Source: Secundilactobacillus collinoides DSM 20515 = JCM 1123
Lineage (GTDB): Bacteria; Bacillota; Bacilli; Lactobacillales; Lactobacillaceae
DNA length: 64,000 bases
Direction: 5' to 3'
NCBI RefSeq assembly: GCF_001435975.1
Contig: NZ_AYYR01000029.1
Location: 1 to 64,000 of the forward strand
Every line of letters begins with the position of its first letter. The stretch's first letter is position 1. Below, one piece after another: positions 29,636 to 38,734 of the stretch. The position numbers and the translations under genes were made by a program. A model generated the notes under the pieces. That model ran no database searches. It was given only the letters and a program-made list of their open reading frames with translations, and had not been told where the DNA came from.

Positions 29636-30052
29636 TTAAATATAAGTGATGTCCATCGGAATTGCGCCAACCAAGGATTCATGCACGGTGCACTTCCGCA
29701 CAACTTCCTTCAAGAAAAATGCGTGGTCTGCTTCCGATAGATTCGTCTCAGCAGCAATTTTAATGTCGATATGGGTGACACGGGAACTCCCATCTTGGTA
29801 AGATGTCGTTTCACCTGAAACATCGACTTGAAACTTCTTAATGGTCAGGTTCTTTTCCTTATTCTCCAAATCGCGGGCGGTGACACTCATACAGCTGCCC
29901 ACCGCGCTTAGCAGGTATTGAACCGGGTTGGGCGCTGCGTCTGTGCCCTTTGCGGCGGCTGGTTCATCCGCCAAAAAAGTGTGTCCGCCAGTGCGGTTCA
30001 TGACCTGGGTCCCCAGTGGCCGCAGGGTTGAATGTACGATATATTTTCCCAT
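29636..30052 (-). CDS. OsmC/Ohr family peroxide-handling protein
   Basis: A 138-residue OsmC-superfamily protein. The two redox-active cysteines are C54 in SAVGSCMSVTA and C121 in VVRKCTVHESL, both conserved. Members reduce organic or lipid hydroperoxides. AGGAGG lies before the ATG. It is divergent from the aldo/keto reductase gene, with about 108 bases between the two starts. Confidence 0.9.
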   Translation of the reverse strand: MGKYIVHSTLRPLGTQVMNRTGGHTFLADEPAAAKGTDAAPNPVQYLLSAVGSCMSVTARDLENKEKNLTIKKFQVDVSGETTSYQDGSSRVTHIDIKIAAETNLSEADHAFFLKEVVRKCTVHESLVGAIPMDITYI

Positions 30053-30109
30053 GATATCCTCCTCATGTTTTCTGATGTTCTAATTGTAAGGTCTTTTGGC
30101 GGTAAATGC

Positions 30110-30141
30110 TATAATTATAGTCGCAAGGGGAAACGCTTACA
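30110..30141 (+). promoter_or_regulatory. TATAAT box and cre-like site upstream of the aldo/keto reductase
   Basis: TATAAT at 30110-30115 is followed by GGGAAACGCTTACA at 30128-30141, which fits the cre consensus except for its first base. A site just downstream of the -10 would act as a CcpA roadblock. The -35 is not clear. Confidence 0.45.
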
Positions 30142-30160
30142 TGATTAAAGGAGGAAAATT

Positions 30161-31009
30161 ATGGCTGTATTAACAGATGTATACGAACTCAACAACGGCG
30201 TCAATATCCCAAAAATCGGGTTTGGGACCTGGCAGATTCCAGACGGCAAGGTAGCTTATGAATCGACTTTAACGGCTTTAAAAGAGGGATATCGCCACAT
30301 TGATACTGCAAAGGCGTACGGCAATGAAGTCAGTGTCGGCCGTGCTATTCGCGATTTTGGGATTGCTCGCGAGAATGTTTTTGTGACGTCGAAACTACCC
30401 TCGCACATCAAGGACCATGATGGTGTGCTGAAAGCCTTTAACGAGACTTTTTCGGATTTAAATATCGGCTATGTTGACCTCTATTTAATTCACGCACCAT
30501 GGCCTTGGCGAAACATCGGGCAGAAATGTGATACGGAAAATGTTGAGGCATGGGGCGCCATGGAGGAAATTTACAAGAGCGGCAAAGCGCGGGCCATTGG
30601 GGTATCAAACTTTAACGTGCACGACCTCAAGAATCTCATGAAAAACACCAAAGTGACACCAGCCGTTGACCAGATCCAATACTATGTTGGTTTCACGGAA
30701 CCGAAGATCACAGCGTTCGCAAAGGCGCATAACATTCTCATCGAAGCGTACTCGCCGTTGGCCACCGGTGACGTTTTGCACAGTACTGAATTAACGGCGC
30801 TAGCGGACACGTACAACGTTACTGTCCCGCAGTTAGCCTTGCGTTACTGCCTGCAAGCCGGCGTGCTGCCGTTACCCAAGGCTACCAGCCAGGCCCACAT
30901 AGCAGCGAATAAGGCCCTTGATTTCATGATTTCTACTATTGACATGGAGAGACTTAACGCATGTCAAGATACAGCACCGAGCCATTTTCATAACGAAACA
31001 CAAGGGTGA
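30161..31009 (+). CDS. Aldo/keto reductase
   Basis: A 282-residue AKR of the 2,5-diketogluconate reductase type. The catalytic tetrad is complete: D48 and Y53 in HIDTAKAYGNE, K78 in TSKLP, H111 in LIHAPWP. GKARAIGVSNFNVHDL and LPKATSQAHIAANKAL are family signatures, the latter contributing to NADPH binding. Physiological substrate unknown. Start follows AAAGGAGG. Confidence 0.92.
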   Translation: MAVLTDVYELNNGVNIPKIGFGTWQIPDGKVAYESTLTALKEGYRHIDTAKAYGNEVSVGRAIRDFGIARENVFVTSKLPSHIKDHDGVLKAFNETFSDLNIGYVDLYLIHAPWPWRNIGQKCDTENVEAWGAMEEIYKSGKARAIGVSNFNVHDLKNLMKNTKVTPAVDQIQYYVGFTEPKITAFAKAHNILIEAYSPLATGDVLHSTELTALADTYNVTVPQLALRYCLQAGVLPLPKATSQAHIAANKALDFMISTIDMERLNACQDTAPSHFHNETQG

Positions 31010-31151
31010 CACTCGGCGGTAATTTGGTTGCCTATGGTTAGGTAACAGTTGCCGTTCACCGCCTCGATACTCAGTGTAAAAGGAGCGTTGACACAGTATA
31101 AGTGCGTAGTCGGGGCGAATACAAGGGACTCGGCGCACTAAATCCAACTCA

Positions 31152-31188
31152 ATAAAAAAACGACCTCCTAATGGAAGTCGTTTTTATG
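31152..31188. terminator. Bidirectional terminator
   Basis: AAAAAAACGAC pairs with GTCGTTTTT. It serves the converging aldo/keto reductase and LysM/3D genes. Confidence 0.8.
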
Positions 31189-31202
31189 TTGTATCAATGA
31201 CA

Positions 31203-31817
31203 TTAATCCACAACGCGAACCTGGATGTTTTGACGGCCGAATTGCATTGCTTCGGCGTTCGTCATAGAGATATCCAACTGGTTCGGGTTGCTGTAGGCAA
31301 AGGTTCCGGTATCGTTGACGACTCGCTTTTCAGTGGTGCCATCTTGGTACTTGATCTCGAGTTCAGTGCCCTTAGGGAATCGGCTTAAAGCGGCGGCAAC
31401 GCCGGTTCCAGTTGGAATCGAAGTGCCTTGGCCACCGGCAGCGACTTGTGGGTCGTAAGCGGTAGCAACCATGCTCATCCAGCCACTTTTTGATGAACTG
31501 TCAGTGGACTTAGCAGTAGTGGATTTGCTGCTATCAGCTGATAAAGGCTTAACCTTGGATGAGGCAGCATCTGTCTTGGTATCGCTGCTGATCTTTAACG
31601 ATTGCTTAGGAAGAATCACCGCGTGAATGGATGAAAGATCATTTGCTTTTGCGATACGCTCTGGAGTGGTGTCATACTTTTGAGCAATGGCCCAAAGGCT
31701 GTCGCCGGATTTTACGGTGTACGTCGTGTCTGCTTTAGCGGTGGTCGATACAAGACCTAAACCGATAAAGGCGCCGAATACGAGCAAGCTACGAGTAAAA
31801 GAAGTGTGTTTTAACAT
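31203..31817 (-). CDS. Secreted LysM and 3D domain protein
   Basis: A 204-residue exported wall protein. The signal peptide ends near TTAKA/D (about 29). LysM (TYTVKSGDSLWAIAQKYDT and following, about 32-75) binds peptidoglycan. A Ser/Thr/Lys-rich linker (about 78-112) leads to a C-terminal 3D domain with ATAYDP, SRFPKGTELEIKY, VNDTGTF and LDISM. The two aspartates of the last motifs are the expected conserved acids. Probably a muralytic or wall-remodelling protein. Ribosome binding site GAAAGG upstream. Confidence 0.88.
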   Translation of the reverse strand: MLKHTSFTRSLLVFGAFIGLGLVSTTAKADTTYTVKSGDSLWAIAQKYDTTPERIAKANDLSSIHAVILPKQSLKISSDTKTDAASSKVKPLSADSSKSTTAKSTDSSSKSGWMSMVATAYDPQVAAGGQGTSIPTGTGVAAALSRFPKGTELEIKYQDGTTEKRVVNDTGTFAYSNPNQLDISMTNAEAMQFGRQNIQVRVVD

Positions 31818-32198
31818 ATAAATAGTGTGCCAACCTTTCGTTGTTATACTAGTAATTTAAGAAAACCGTTTATGTAGCCATTAGAAAAACATTATTTCTC
31901 CTGGCTACAAGAATTACTATACCATGCAAAAGGGTAGTTTTTTTAACAGCGCGACTACAGTAAATTTCGTGTTTGTCTTTTAAATGTTATTTTGTAACGT
32001 TAGTGTCATATTCAGAAATATGTAAGCGGAACAAGGCAGAAATGTTACAGTTAAATGAGATATTGATTAGAATATTAAAGATTATCAGGCGAAAATTAAA
32101 CGTACATACGGGTCTTTAACGGAAATAACCCTCAAATTACTTCTTATTGCTGAATAACAGTCAGGTTCATTCGATATCTGACTTAATAATCCTTAAAG
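31818..32198. other. Intergenic region upstream of the LysM/3D gene
   Basis: No gene. A hairpin GTAGCCA...TGGCTAC at about 31874-31909, with an inner GAAA/TTTC, lies about 60 bases before the LysM/3D start and could be part of its untranslated leader. The remainder is AT-rich without recognisable signals. Confidence 0.4.
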
Positions 32199-32246
32199 GA
32201 AAAAAGGTCCCTGCCAACGAATGGTTGTCGCTGAAGGCTTTTTTCT
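32199..32246 (-). terminator. Probable terminator of the small hypothetical gene
   Basis: AAAAAAGG and GGCTTTTTT flank an inner CAAC/GTTG stem. It is positioned just after the minus-strand stop at 32258. Confidence 0.5.
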
Positions 32247-32257
32247 CATACAAGCTG

Positions 32258-32641
32258 TTACAAGAGTGCAACGGCGACGGTATCATCTACGGGCAATCCT
32301 TTAAATAAGAACGCGTTTTGGGCAAAGAGACTCAGCAAATGGCGGTCATTGACCCGCCACTCTTGCACCTGCTGCGGGGCTACCGGGAGTACAATTGTTG
32401 TGTGATCCGCGTTGATATTCATCAGGTAAAAAAGTCCATGTATTGGAAAAGAGAGGTTAGCGGCCACAAGTTCCCTATAGGCATCAATCAGCGCTGTTTC
32501 CTGTTTCGTTTGTCCAAGTGGGGTTAGGGCCGTCAGTTGCGTTTGAAAAGTACTGCGCTCTGTTGCAGAAAGCGGGTGGTCAAGCAGTGTATTTTTAGTA
32601 GCGGTATAAAGTGTTTTTAAGTTTGCTAAGTCATTGGACAT
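32258..32641 (-). CDS. Hypothetical protein, 127 aa
   Basis: No family recognised. The protein is soluble and mostly helical in its first 70 residues (LKTLYTATKNTLLDHP, ETALIDAYRELVAANLSF), followed by a more beta-like and hydrophobic second half (LFYLMNINADHTTIVLPV). There is no signal peptide. AAGGAG precedes the ATG with good spacing and codon use resembles neighbouring genes, so it is probably real. It is monocistronic. Confidence 0.65.
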   Translation of the reverse strand: MSNDLANLKTLYTATKNTLLDHPLSATERSTFQTQLTALTPLGQTKQETALIDAYRELVAANLSFPIHGLFYLMNINADHTTIVLPVAPQQVQEWRVNDRHLLSLFAQNAFLFKGLPVDDTVAVALL

Positions 32642-32889
32642 ATTGTTATCTCCTTATTAAACATTAGATTTCTGGTTTGATTAAAACAAGTTCCGCGGCG
32701 TTTGTCCAGTGATAACGCCACGACCAAATTGAGGATACCAAGACTAAATTAATGGAACAAAACAGGAATTAAGACGCAAAAAGTTGGACGGATAAAAGGA
32801 CATAAAAATCGTTGAAATCGCTTACAACCGGCAATCAGTTTACTTAATATTGTTAATTTAAAAAAATTCCAAAATTGAATAACCAACAA

Positions 32890-32927
32890 AAAAGCCACTG
32901 AACGTAAGAGTTCTAGTGACTTTTGTT
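32890..32927. terminator. Terminator-like hairpin
   Basis: AAAAAAGCCACT pairs with AGTGACTTTT, one mismatch. It insulates the VIT promoter from the left. Confidence 0.55.
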
Positions 32928-32933
32928 AAAATG

Positions 32934-32947
32934 TTAAGTTGACCTAA
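32934..32947. promoter_or_regulatory. DtxR/MntR-like operator upstream of the VIT genes
   Basis: TTAAGTTGACCTAA is an inverted repeat of TTAGGT with a two-base centre and one mismatch, the pattern of DtxR/MntR-family metal-dependent regulators. It lies 12 bases upstream of the -35, a position compatible with activation. Confidence 0.5.
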
Positions 32948-32959
32948 CTTTGTTTTTGT

Positions 32960-32988
32960 TTTACTTTTGGATTCAAATAGATTACAAT
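32960..32988 (+). promoter_or_regulatory. Promoter of the VIT gene pair
   Basis: TTTACT (32960-32965), a 17-base spacer and TACAAT (32983-32988). Confidence 0.6.
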
Positions 32989-33027
32989 TTGTTTTGCAGT
33001 TAAGAATAATTCTAATCTAAAAGGTGG

Positions 33028-33720
33028 GTGAACAACTTGAAGAAAAAGCAGACATTAGCGCAGCGAATCAACGTCATGCGGGCCGCCGTGATGGGTGCCA
33101 ATGATGGCATTCTATCAGTTGCCGGTATCGTTATCGGGGTTGCCGGCGCAACCACCAACAGCTTTGCCATCTTTATTTCGGGTATTTCAGGTATGTTGGC
33201 CGGTACGGTATCTATGGCGATGGGCGAATACGTGTCCGTTAACACGACAAAAGATACGCAGCGGCGAGCAATTATGCGGCAAAAAGAGGCACTATCTGAG
33301 TCCTATAATAACGAATTTAACTTTGTGAAGCAAAAATATGTTGATGACGGTATCGAGCCCGCATTAGCAGAGCAAGCGACTCAGGAAATGATGACCCAGG
33401 ATCCGTTGATCACGACGGTTCGTGAACGTTACGGATTTGATGTTGGTGAATTTACGAGTCCGTACGCGGCGGCCTTAGCGTCCATGATCTCGTTTCCAAT
33501 TGGTTCCATTTTACCGATGTTGGCAATTACACTATTGCCGGCAAGCGCGCGTATCTGGGGTACCGCGCTGGCCGTTATTATCGCACTGTCAGTCACCGGG
33601 TTCAGCGCCGCTACGCTGGGGAATGCAAGTCGGTCGCATGGTGTCATGCGCAACGTTATTTCCGGTGTGATCACGATGCTTGTGACGTTTGCGATTGGGA
33701 CCCTGATCGGCAGTCATTAA
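33028..33720 (+). CDS. VIT1/CCC1 family metal transporter, first of a tandem pair
   Basis: A 230-residue membrane protein of the VIT1/CCC1 family, which moves Fe(II) or Mn(II). MRAAVMGANDGILSVAGIVI and SGMLAGTVSMAMGEYVSV form the first two helices. A charged cytosolic segment (about 75-140) with EMMTQDPLIT corresponds to the metal-binding region, and three further helices complete the usual five. The frame opens with GTG at 33028, directly abutting AAGGTGG. A TTG at 33037 (KKKQTLAQ) has better spacing and may be the true start. It is followed 16 bases later by a paralogue. Confidence 0.88.
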   Translation: MNNLKKKQTLAQRINVMRAAVMGANDGILSVAGIVIGVAGATTNSFAIFISGISGMLAGTVSMAMGEYVSVNTTKDTQRRAIMRQKEALSESYNNEFNFVKQKYVDDGIEPALAEQATQEMMTQDPLITTVRERYGFDVGEFTSPYAAALASMISFPIGSILPMLAITLLPASARIWGTALAVIIALSVTGFSAATLGNASRSHGVMRNVISGVITMLVTFAIGTLIGSH

Positions 33721-33736
33721 CTAGGGGGAGACATTT

Positions 33737-34456
33737 ATGATGAATCAAGTAATCAATGGCATTAAAGCCAGAAAACCTAAAAAGTCTTCCCAAACGATGG
33801 AAGAACGCGCGAATACTTTACGGGCCGGGGTACTGGGGTCAAACGATGGTATCCTGACCGTTGTTGGAGTCCTGTTTAGTGTGGCCGTTGCCACAACCAA
33901 TCAGTTTACGATCTTCATTGCCGGCCTGTCAGATCTGCTCGCCTGTGCCTTCTCAATGGCCTCTGGCGAGTACGCCTCCGTCAGCACACAAAAGGATACG
34001 GAAGAAGCCGTCGTCCGTACTGAGGAACGCTTACTTCAAACGAATTACGATGATGAGGTTGAAGCAGTGATCAACCACTATACCGACCGGGGTGTCACAC
34101 GCGAAACCGCTGAAAAAATTGCAAACAACTTGATGGCAAAAAAGCCGTTAGAGACAGTGATCAACGTGAAGTATGATTTAAAACTCAATCACTATATGAG
34201 TCCATGGTCAGCAGCGTTTTCCTCCTTGTTCTCAGCGTCAGCCGGTGGCATTTTCCCACTGGCAGCAATGACGTTGTCGCCGGTTGCCTACCAGTGGCCG
34301 ATCACGATTCTGGCTGTTTGTGCTTCGGTAGCCTTAACTGGATTTCTGAGTGCTAAGCTAGGTGATGGGCTTACGAAGACCGCAATCATCCGAAATGTGA
34401 TCGTTGGGATTCTGACCATGATCATTCACTATTCGGTTGGGATCTTGCTAAAGTAG
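33737..34456 (+). CDS. VIT1/CCC1 family metal transporter, second of a tandem pair
   Basis: A 239-residue paralogue of the preceding protein: LRAGVLGSNDGILTVVGVLF and SDLLACAFSMASGEYASVST correspond segment by segment. The charged middle carries a DRGVTRETAEKIANNLMAKK segment. The two proteins have diverged clearly, so this is an old duplication. Co-transcription from the upstream promoter with the DtxR/MntR-like box suggests a role in iron or manganese efflux. Confidence 0.88.
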   Translation: MMNQVINGIKARKPKKSSQTMEERANTLRAGVLGSNDGILTVVGVLFSVAVATTNQFTIFIAGLSDLLACAFSMASGEYASVSTQKDTEEAVVRTEERLLQTNYDDEVEAVINHYTDRGVTRETAEKIANNLMAKKPLETVINVKYDLKLNHYMSPWSAAFSSLFSASAGGIFPLAAMTLSPVAYQWPITILAVCASVALTGFLSAKLGDGLTKTAIIRNVIVGILTMIIHYSVGILLK

Positions 34457-34595
34457 TGTAACAGGGAGACAGGCTCATAGTTTGGACGACTTGCGACCGC
34501 GTGCAGTGGCGCTCAAAGGCTGGCAAAGCGTGCAGCTGTTTTCAAGCAAACCCAAAAAACTGATAACACCAGGTTGCTATAAGAATGTCAATCAA

Positions 34596-34626
34596 AAAAA
34601 GGACTGAGCCAAGCTCAGTCCTTTTT
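34596..34626. terminator. Bidirectional terminator overlapping the EAL gene end
   Basis: AAAAAGGACTGAGC pairs perfectly with GCTCAGTCCTTTTT around CAA. It serves both converging transcripts, and its right part is the last codons of the EAL gene. Confidence 0.85.
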
Positions 34627-35295
34627 ATCATCTTTTAATTCAAACAAATGCGGTTGGCCATAATAGTATCCCTGCCGGTATGCAACGTCCATTTGATCCA
34701 GCATGCTGTCATCATCGTCGTCTTCAATGCCTTCAACAATGAGCCGGAGTTGTTCCTTCTTGGCGATGTCTTGCCAAAATGTCAAATCTTTATGGATCTT
34801 GGCATCCATATGATCACGACGGTAGTTCTGCATGGCAAACTTGACTTCGCTTGCGAGTGACAATAATGAACTGATGTGGTCGTAAGTATTGATGCCGGTG
34901 CCGACATCGTCTAGGCTGAACTGGATGCCATGTGTGTCAAAGTGACGAATCTGCCGTTTTAGCTGGGGAATCGTCACGTTATTATCGCCGGCTTCTTCGG
35001 TGACTTCAACAATCAAATTGACCGGAAAAATCGCCTTTTGGGCAGCAATCAATGCCGCCGACATTTCCGGGTTGATGAATTGCGTTCGGTTGAGATTAAA
35101 CGAGACCGATTTGATTTTAAGCGATAATTGCTTTGCTGTCTGCGCCATCACTGGTACCTGTTCATCGATTGGAATTGACGCAAAGTTCTTTGGGAGCTGC
35201 CAATGGCCGTCCACGAATTTCCGAATGAGCATTTCGTAGCCGATGAGGGAGTTTGTAAACGCATTTAATTGTGGTTGGATAAAGTACCGGTACAC
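34615..35295 (-). CDS. EAL domain protein (cyclic di-GMP phosphodiesterase-like)
   Basis: A stand-alone EAL domain of about 226 residues. The signature glutamate is present as YEMLIR (EML instead of EAL). Further expected residues are in SFNLNRTQF, VEVTEE, SLDDVGTGIN, the lysine of EVKFAM and VEGIED, ending with QGYYYGQP. Most metal and substrate ligands therefore seem kept, and activity is plausible. The frame extends to an ATG at 35319, but GGAGGG six bases before the GTG at 35295 (MYRYFIQPQLN) supports the later start. No GGDEF protein is in the window. Confidence 0.85.
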   Translation of the reverse strand: MYRYFIQPQLNAFTNSLIGYEMLIRKFVDGHWQLPKNFASIPIDEQVPVMAQTAKQLSLKIKSVSFNLNRTQFINPEMSAALIAAQKAIFPVNLIVEVTEEAGDNNVTIPQLKRQIRHFDTHGIQFSLDDVGTGINTYDHISSLLSLASEVKFAMQNYRRDHMDAKIHKDLTFWQDIAKKEQLRLIVEGIEDDDDDSMLDQMDVAYRQGYYYGQPHLFELKDDKKD

Positions 35296-35433
35296 CTGAC
35301 GTCCCTCCAGACTAATCATGATTTTAAGCTAATTATAGCATACTGATAGGATAAAAGTTTTCAAAGACTGATGTTTTTCAACAAAAGCGATAGTATAATG
35401 TGGATAGTTATGGAATGTAATGGAGGGCAACTA

Positions 35434-36828
35434 ATGAAGGTCATTATCGTGGGCGCGACGCACGCTGGGACCATTGCGGCAACTGAAATCTTAAAGATTC
35501 ACCCCGAAACAGAAGTGACGATTTACGAACGGAACAATAATTTTTCGTTCTTGTCGTGCGGAATTTCTTTGTATTTGGATGGTCAAGTCAATCGGCTTGA
35601 AGACATGTTTTACTCGTCACCGGAGGAACTCCGAGATATGGGCGCCAAGGTGGAAGATAATCATGATGTGTTGTCGATTGATGCGGTCAACCATGAGGTT
35701 CAGGTTGCCAACATGATTACTGGCAAAATTTTTAAGGATACATACGATAAATTGGTGATGGCAACGGGATCAACGCCAGTTGTGCCGCCAATTTTCGGGA
35801 TTGATAACGCAAAAGTCCTACTGTGTAAGAACTACCAGCAGGCACAGGAAATTTATCAGGCATCTGAGAAGTACCACCGTATCGCAATTGTTGGTGCGGG
35901 TTATTCAGGCACGGAATTTGCGGAAGCATTAGCGAAGACCGGCCATGAAATCCAAATGTTTCAAAATGGTGATCAGATTCTAGATAACTATGTGGGTAAA
36001 AAGATGTCAGACGGTATCGTGGATATGTTGGCACAACACGGCGTTCAAATCTTTCTAAATCACCGTGTCACCGGGTTCAATGGGGATAGTGACGGCAATC
36101 TTGAACTTGAAACGGCTCACGGTAACTACAGCGCGGACGCGGCGATTGTGACGTCTGGATTTGTTGCTAATAGTGATCTGCTTCATGGCCAAGTTGAAGT
36201 GGAAAAACACGGGTCGCTTCTGGTCAACGGGCACATGCAAACTACAAACCCAGACATTTTTGCGGCTGGAGACTGTTCCATGGTGCGGTTTAACCCAACG
36301 GGTGGACCGGCATACACACCACTGGCCTCCAGTGCGGTTCGTCAGGCTGTGCTTGTGGCGCATAACCTTTTCCACGAAAATTATCCCTACATGGGGACGC
36401 AGGCAACGTCAGCAATCAAACTTTTTGGCTATTCAATTGCCACGACCGGCTTGACGCTGGAACATGCGTTAAAACGTAAAATTAATGCGGCACAGGTGGT
36501 TTACGAAGGTATCTGGCGCCCTGAATACATGCCGACAACGGATGCCTTGACGATTATGATGGTGTACAACCGGGATACACGGCGGGTTCTCGGTGCACAA
36601 TTGATAAGTAAGCACGAAATTGCCCAGTCGGCAAATGCCATTTCAATTGCTATTCAAAATAATAATACGATTGATGACCTATCGTTGGTTGATATGTTGT
36701 TCCAACCAAATTTTGACAACCCATTCAACTACATTAACATCGCAGCTCAATTGGCAGTGGATCAGGAACGGCAAGCTAATAACGATAGCCCAAGGTTCAC
36801 GGCTTTGGGAAATCAGCAAGGATTGTAG
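35434..36828 (+). CDS. nox: NADH oxidase (FAD-dependent, H2O-forming type)
   Basis: A 464-residue flavoprotein disulfide reductase family NADH oxidase. The N-terminal FAD-binding MKVIIVGATHAGTIAA, the redox cysteine C42 in SFLSCGIS, the NADH-binding IAIVGAGYSGTEFAEAL and the FAD-binding DIFAAGDCSMV are all present. The single active cysteine fits four-electron reduction of O2 to water and NAD+ regeneration. Related CoA-disulfide reductases cannot be excluded. Start at the ATG after GGAGGG; TATAAT occurs at 35393. Confidence 0.92.
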   Translation: MKVIIVGATHAGTIAATEILKIHPETEVTIYERNNNFSFLSCGISLYLDGQVNRLEDMFYSSPEELRDMGAKVEDNHDVLSIDAVNHEVQVANMITGKIFKDTYDKLVMATGSTPVVPPIFGIDNAKVLLCKNYQQAQEIYQASEKYHRIAIVGAGYSGTEFAEALAKTGHEIQMFQNGDQILDNYVGKKMSDGIVDMLAQHGVQIFLNHRVTGFNGDSDGNLELETAHGNYSADAAIVTSGFVANSDLLHGQVEVEKHGSLLVNGHMQTTNPDIFAAGDCSMVRFNPTGGPAYTPLASSAVRQAVLVAHNLFHENYPYMGTQATSAIKLFGYSIATTGLTLEHALKRKINAAQVVYEGIWRPEYMPTTDALTIMMVYNRDTRRVLGAQLISKHEIAQSANAISIAIQNNNTIDDLSLVDMLFQPNFDNPFNYINIAAQLAVDQERQANNDSPRFTALGNQQGL

Positions 36829-37180
36829 CCTGTGGAAGAAGACGCCTAGGGTGGCAGTCTGGCTGATACAAAGTACCTAAGTTTCAAAATGGGATTCAAC
36901 TTTAAAGTATTCGCACTGGTCAGATTTCAAAATCAGCGCAGGTCCAGTGTGTTGAGTCCGGAAATTAGAAAAAATCATCAGAATATTTAACAAAAAAATC
37001 ACCCGGCTGCGTAATTGCAGTGGGTGATTTTTTGTACAAAGGATGTCACTTGTGTTAAATGTGTCACTTCAGCTCGACAACCCCGTCTGAATAGCTATTG
37101 AAACGAAGCGTCATCGGACAAGTTTTGCAAAGCTGTCTGGCGTGCATTTTCCATTTACTGTCTTGCCTGAATATTGCATG
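36829..37180. other. Gap between nox and the amino acid permease
   Basis: No gene. It holds the terminator at 36996-37035 and otherwise featureless sequence. Confidence 0.5.
36996..37035. terminator. Bidirectional terminator
   Basis: AAAAAATCACCCGGCTGC pairs with GCAGTGGGTGATTTTTT, one mismatch, between nox and the converging permease gene. Confidence 0.85.
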
Positions 37181-38539
37181 CTAATCCGTCTTTACTTTCC
37201 CATGAAACTTCAGGAAGTAAACTAAAGTCATAATGACCAGGAAGATAACGCCGACCCAAATCGAAATTCTGGTTTCTGGGTTGATGAACATGAAAATCAA
37301 CGTTAACAGCAAGAAGAACAGGGTGATATAGTTTGAATATGGTGAAAATGGCATCTTAAACGGATGATCTTTCATCTCGTCTTTGTGTACTTTTCTGAAC
37401 TTGATCTGGCTGATCAAGATAACGAACCATGGAATCATCCCTGGCAGGACACTTGAACTATAGACCATGATGAAGATGTTGCTGGCACCTTTATAGAAGA
37501 GCGGCAGGACAAAGTTTAGGACGACTCCAAGGAAGATCCCAAAGGAAATTGCAATAACTGAGTAGAATGGGACGCCGTGACGGTTTAATTTCAGGAATCG
37601 TTTTGGCAGCTGACCGTTGTTGGCCAGGGTGTAGGACATCCGGCTGGCACTGTAGATCCCGGAGTTCGATCCGGACAAGGCAGCCGTGATGACAACGAAG
37701 TTAATAATTGACGCCGCAGCGGTGATCCCAATTTTGGCGAAGGTTTCAACGAAGGGTGAGCCAACGTTGTCAAGTTCGTTCCATGGGTAGATGCTCAGGA
37801 TAACGAAGATGGCGCCGATGTAGAAAATCAAGATCCGGAAAACGGTTGAGCGGATAGCTTTAACCAGCGTTTGACGCGGGTTTTCAGCTTCCCCAGCAGT
37901 GACCCCAATCAACTCGATACCTTGGTAAGAAGCCAGCACGATGGCGAGGGCGAAGATGAAGCCCTTGAAGCCGCCGGTGAAGAACCCGTGGGTCCACATG
38001 TTGCTGATCCCAATTGGGTGGAAGTGGTTCCCGATACCAAAGACAATCAAACCGAGACCAACGATGATCATCAGAATAATGGTCACAACCTTAATCAGCG
38101 CGAACCAGAATTCCAGTTCCCCGAACATTTTTACAGAGATCAGGTTGGCTAAACACAGGAAGGTGATGGCAACCAGACCAGGAATCCAGTCGGGTAAATG
38201 CGGCCACCAGTAATCAAAGTAGCCCCCAATGGCAATCATTTCACTCATCCCAACAATAACGAATTGGAAGATGTTGCTCCAGGCGGTTAAAAAACCAGCT
38301 AATGGGTGAATATACTCAGTGGCGAACTTGGAAAATGATCCCGTATCAGGATCCACATAGAGCATTTCACCTAACGCCCGCATGATCATGTACAGGAAGA
38401 GACCGGCAATGGCATAGGCAATCAAAACTGAAGGCCCCGTCCACTTAATGGTTGAGGTGGAGCCCATGAACAGCCCAACACCAATGGTCCCGCCCAGTGC
38501 AATCATTTGCATCTGACGGGCACTTAACTTACGTTTCAT
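37181..38539 (-). CDS. Amino acid permease (APC superfamily, AAT family)
   Basis: A 452-residue transporter with 12 predicted membrane helices. The first segment MIALGGTIGVGLFMGSTSTI and the following GPSVLIAYAIAGLFLYMIMR are typical of the amino acid transporter (AAT) family, as is GIELIGVTAGEAENP in the middle. It is closest in feel to D-serine/D-alanine/glycine or aromatic/GABA permeases, but substrate cannot be assigned. A divergent CorA gene starts 195 bases away. Confidence 0.88.
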   Translation of the reverse strand: MKRKLSARQMQMIALGGTIGVGLFMGSTSTIKWTGPSVLIAYAIAGLFLYMIMRALGEMLYVDPDTGSFSKFATEYIHPLAGFLTAWSNIFQFVIVGMSEMIAIGGYFDYWWPHLPDWIPGLVAITFLCLANLISVKMFGELEFWFALIKVVTIILMIIVGLGLIVFGIGNHFHPIGISNMWTHGFFTGGFKGFIFALAIVLASYQGIELIGVTAGEAENPRQTLVKAIRSTVFRILIFYIGAIFVILSIYPWNELDNVGSPFVETFAKIGITAAASIINFVVITAALSGSNSGIYSASRMSYTLANNGQLPKRFLKLNRHGVPFYSVIAISFGIFLGVVLNFVLPLFYKGASNIFIMVYSSSVLPGMIPWFVILISQIKFRKVHKDEMKDHPFKMPFSPYSNYITLFFLLLTLIFMFINPETRISIWVGVIFLVIMTLVYFLKFHGKVKTD

Positions 38540-38734
38540 AATTTCTAATCCCTTTCACATAAAATCTTAGTTAATGATGAGGGAAGCTGACAAATAATAT
38601 TAGTGCAACACCGCGATGTGATATGATAACGATAATAGACTTAACCACAGTCAGCCTCATTTTATTAACTTAGTATGAGAATAATGCTACACGAAAAACG
38701 CCGCGATGGCAAATGTAAAGAAGGATGTTAGGCC

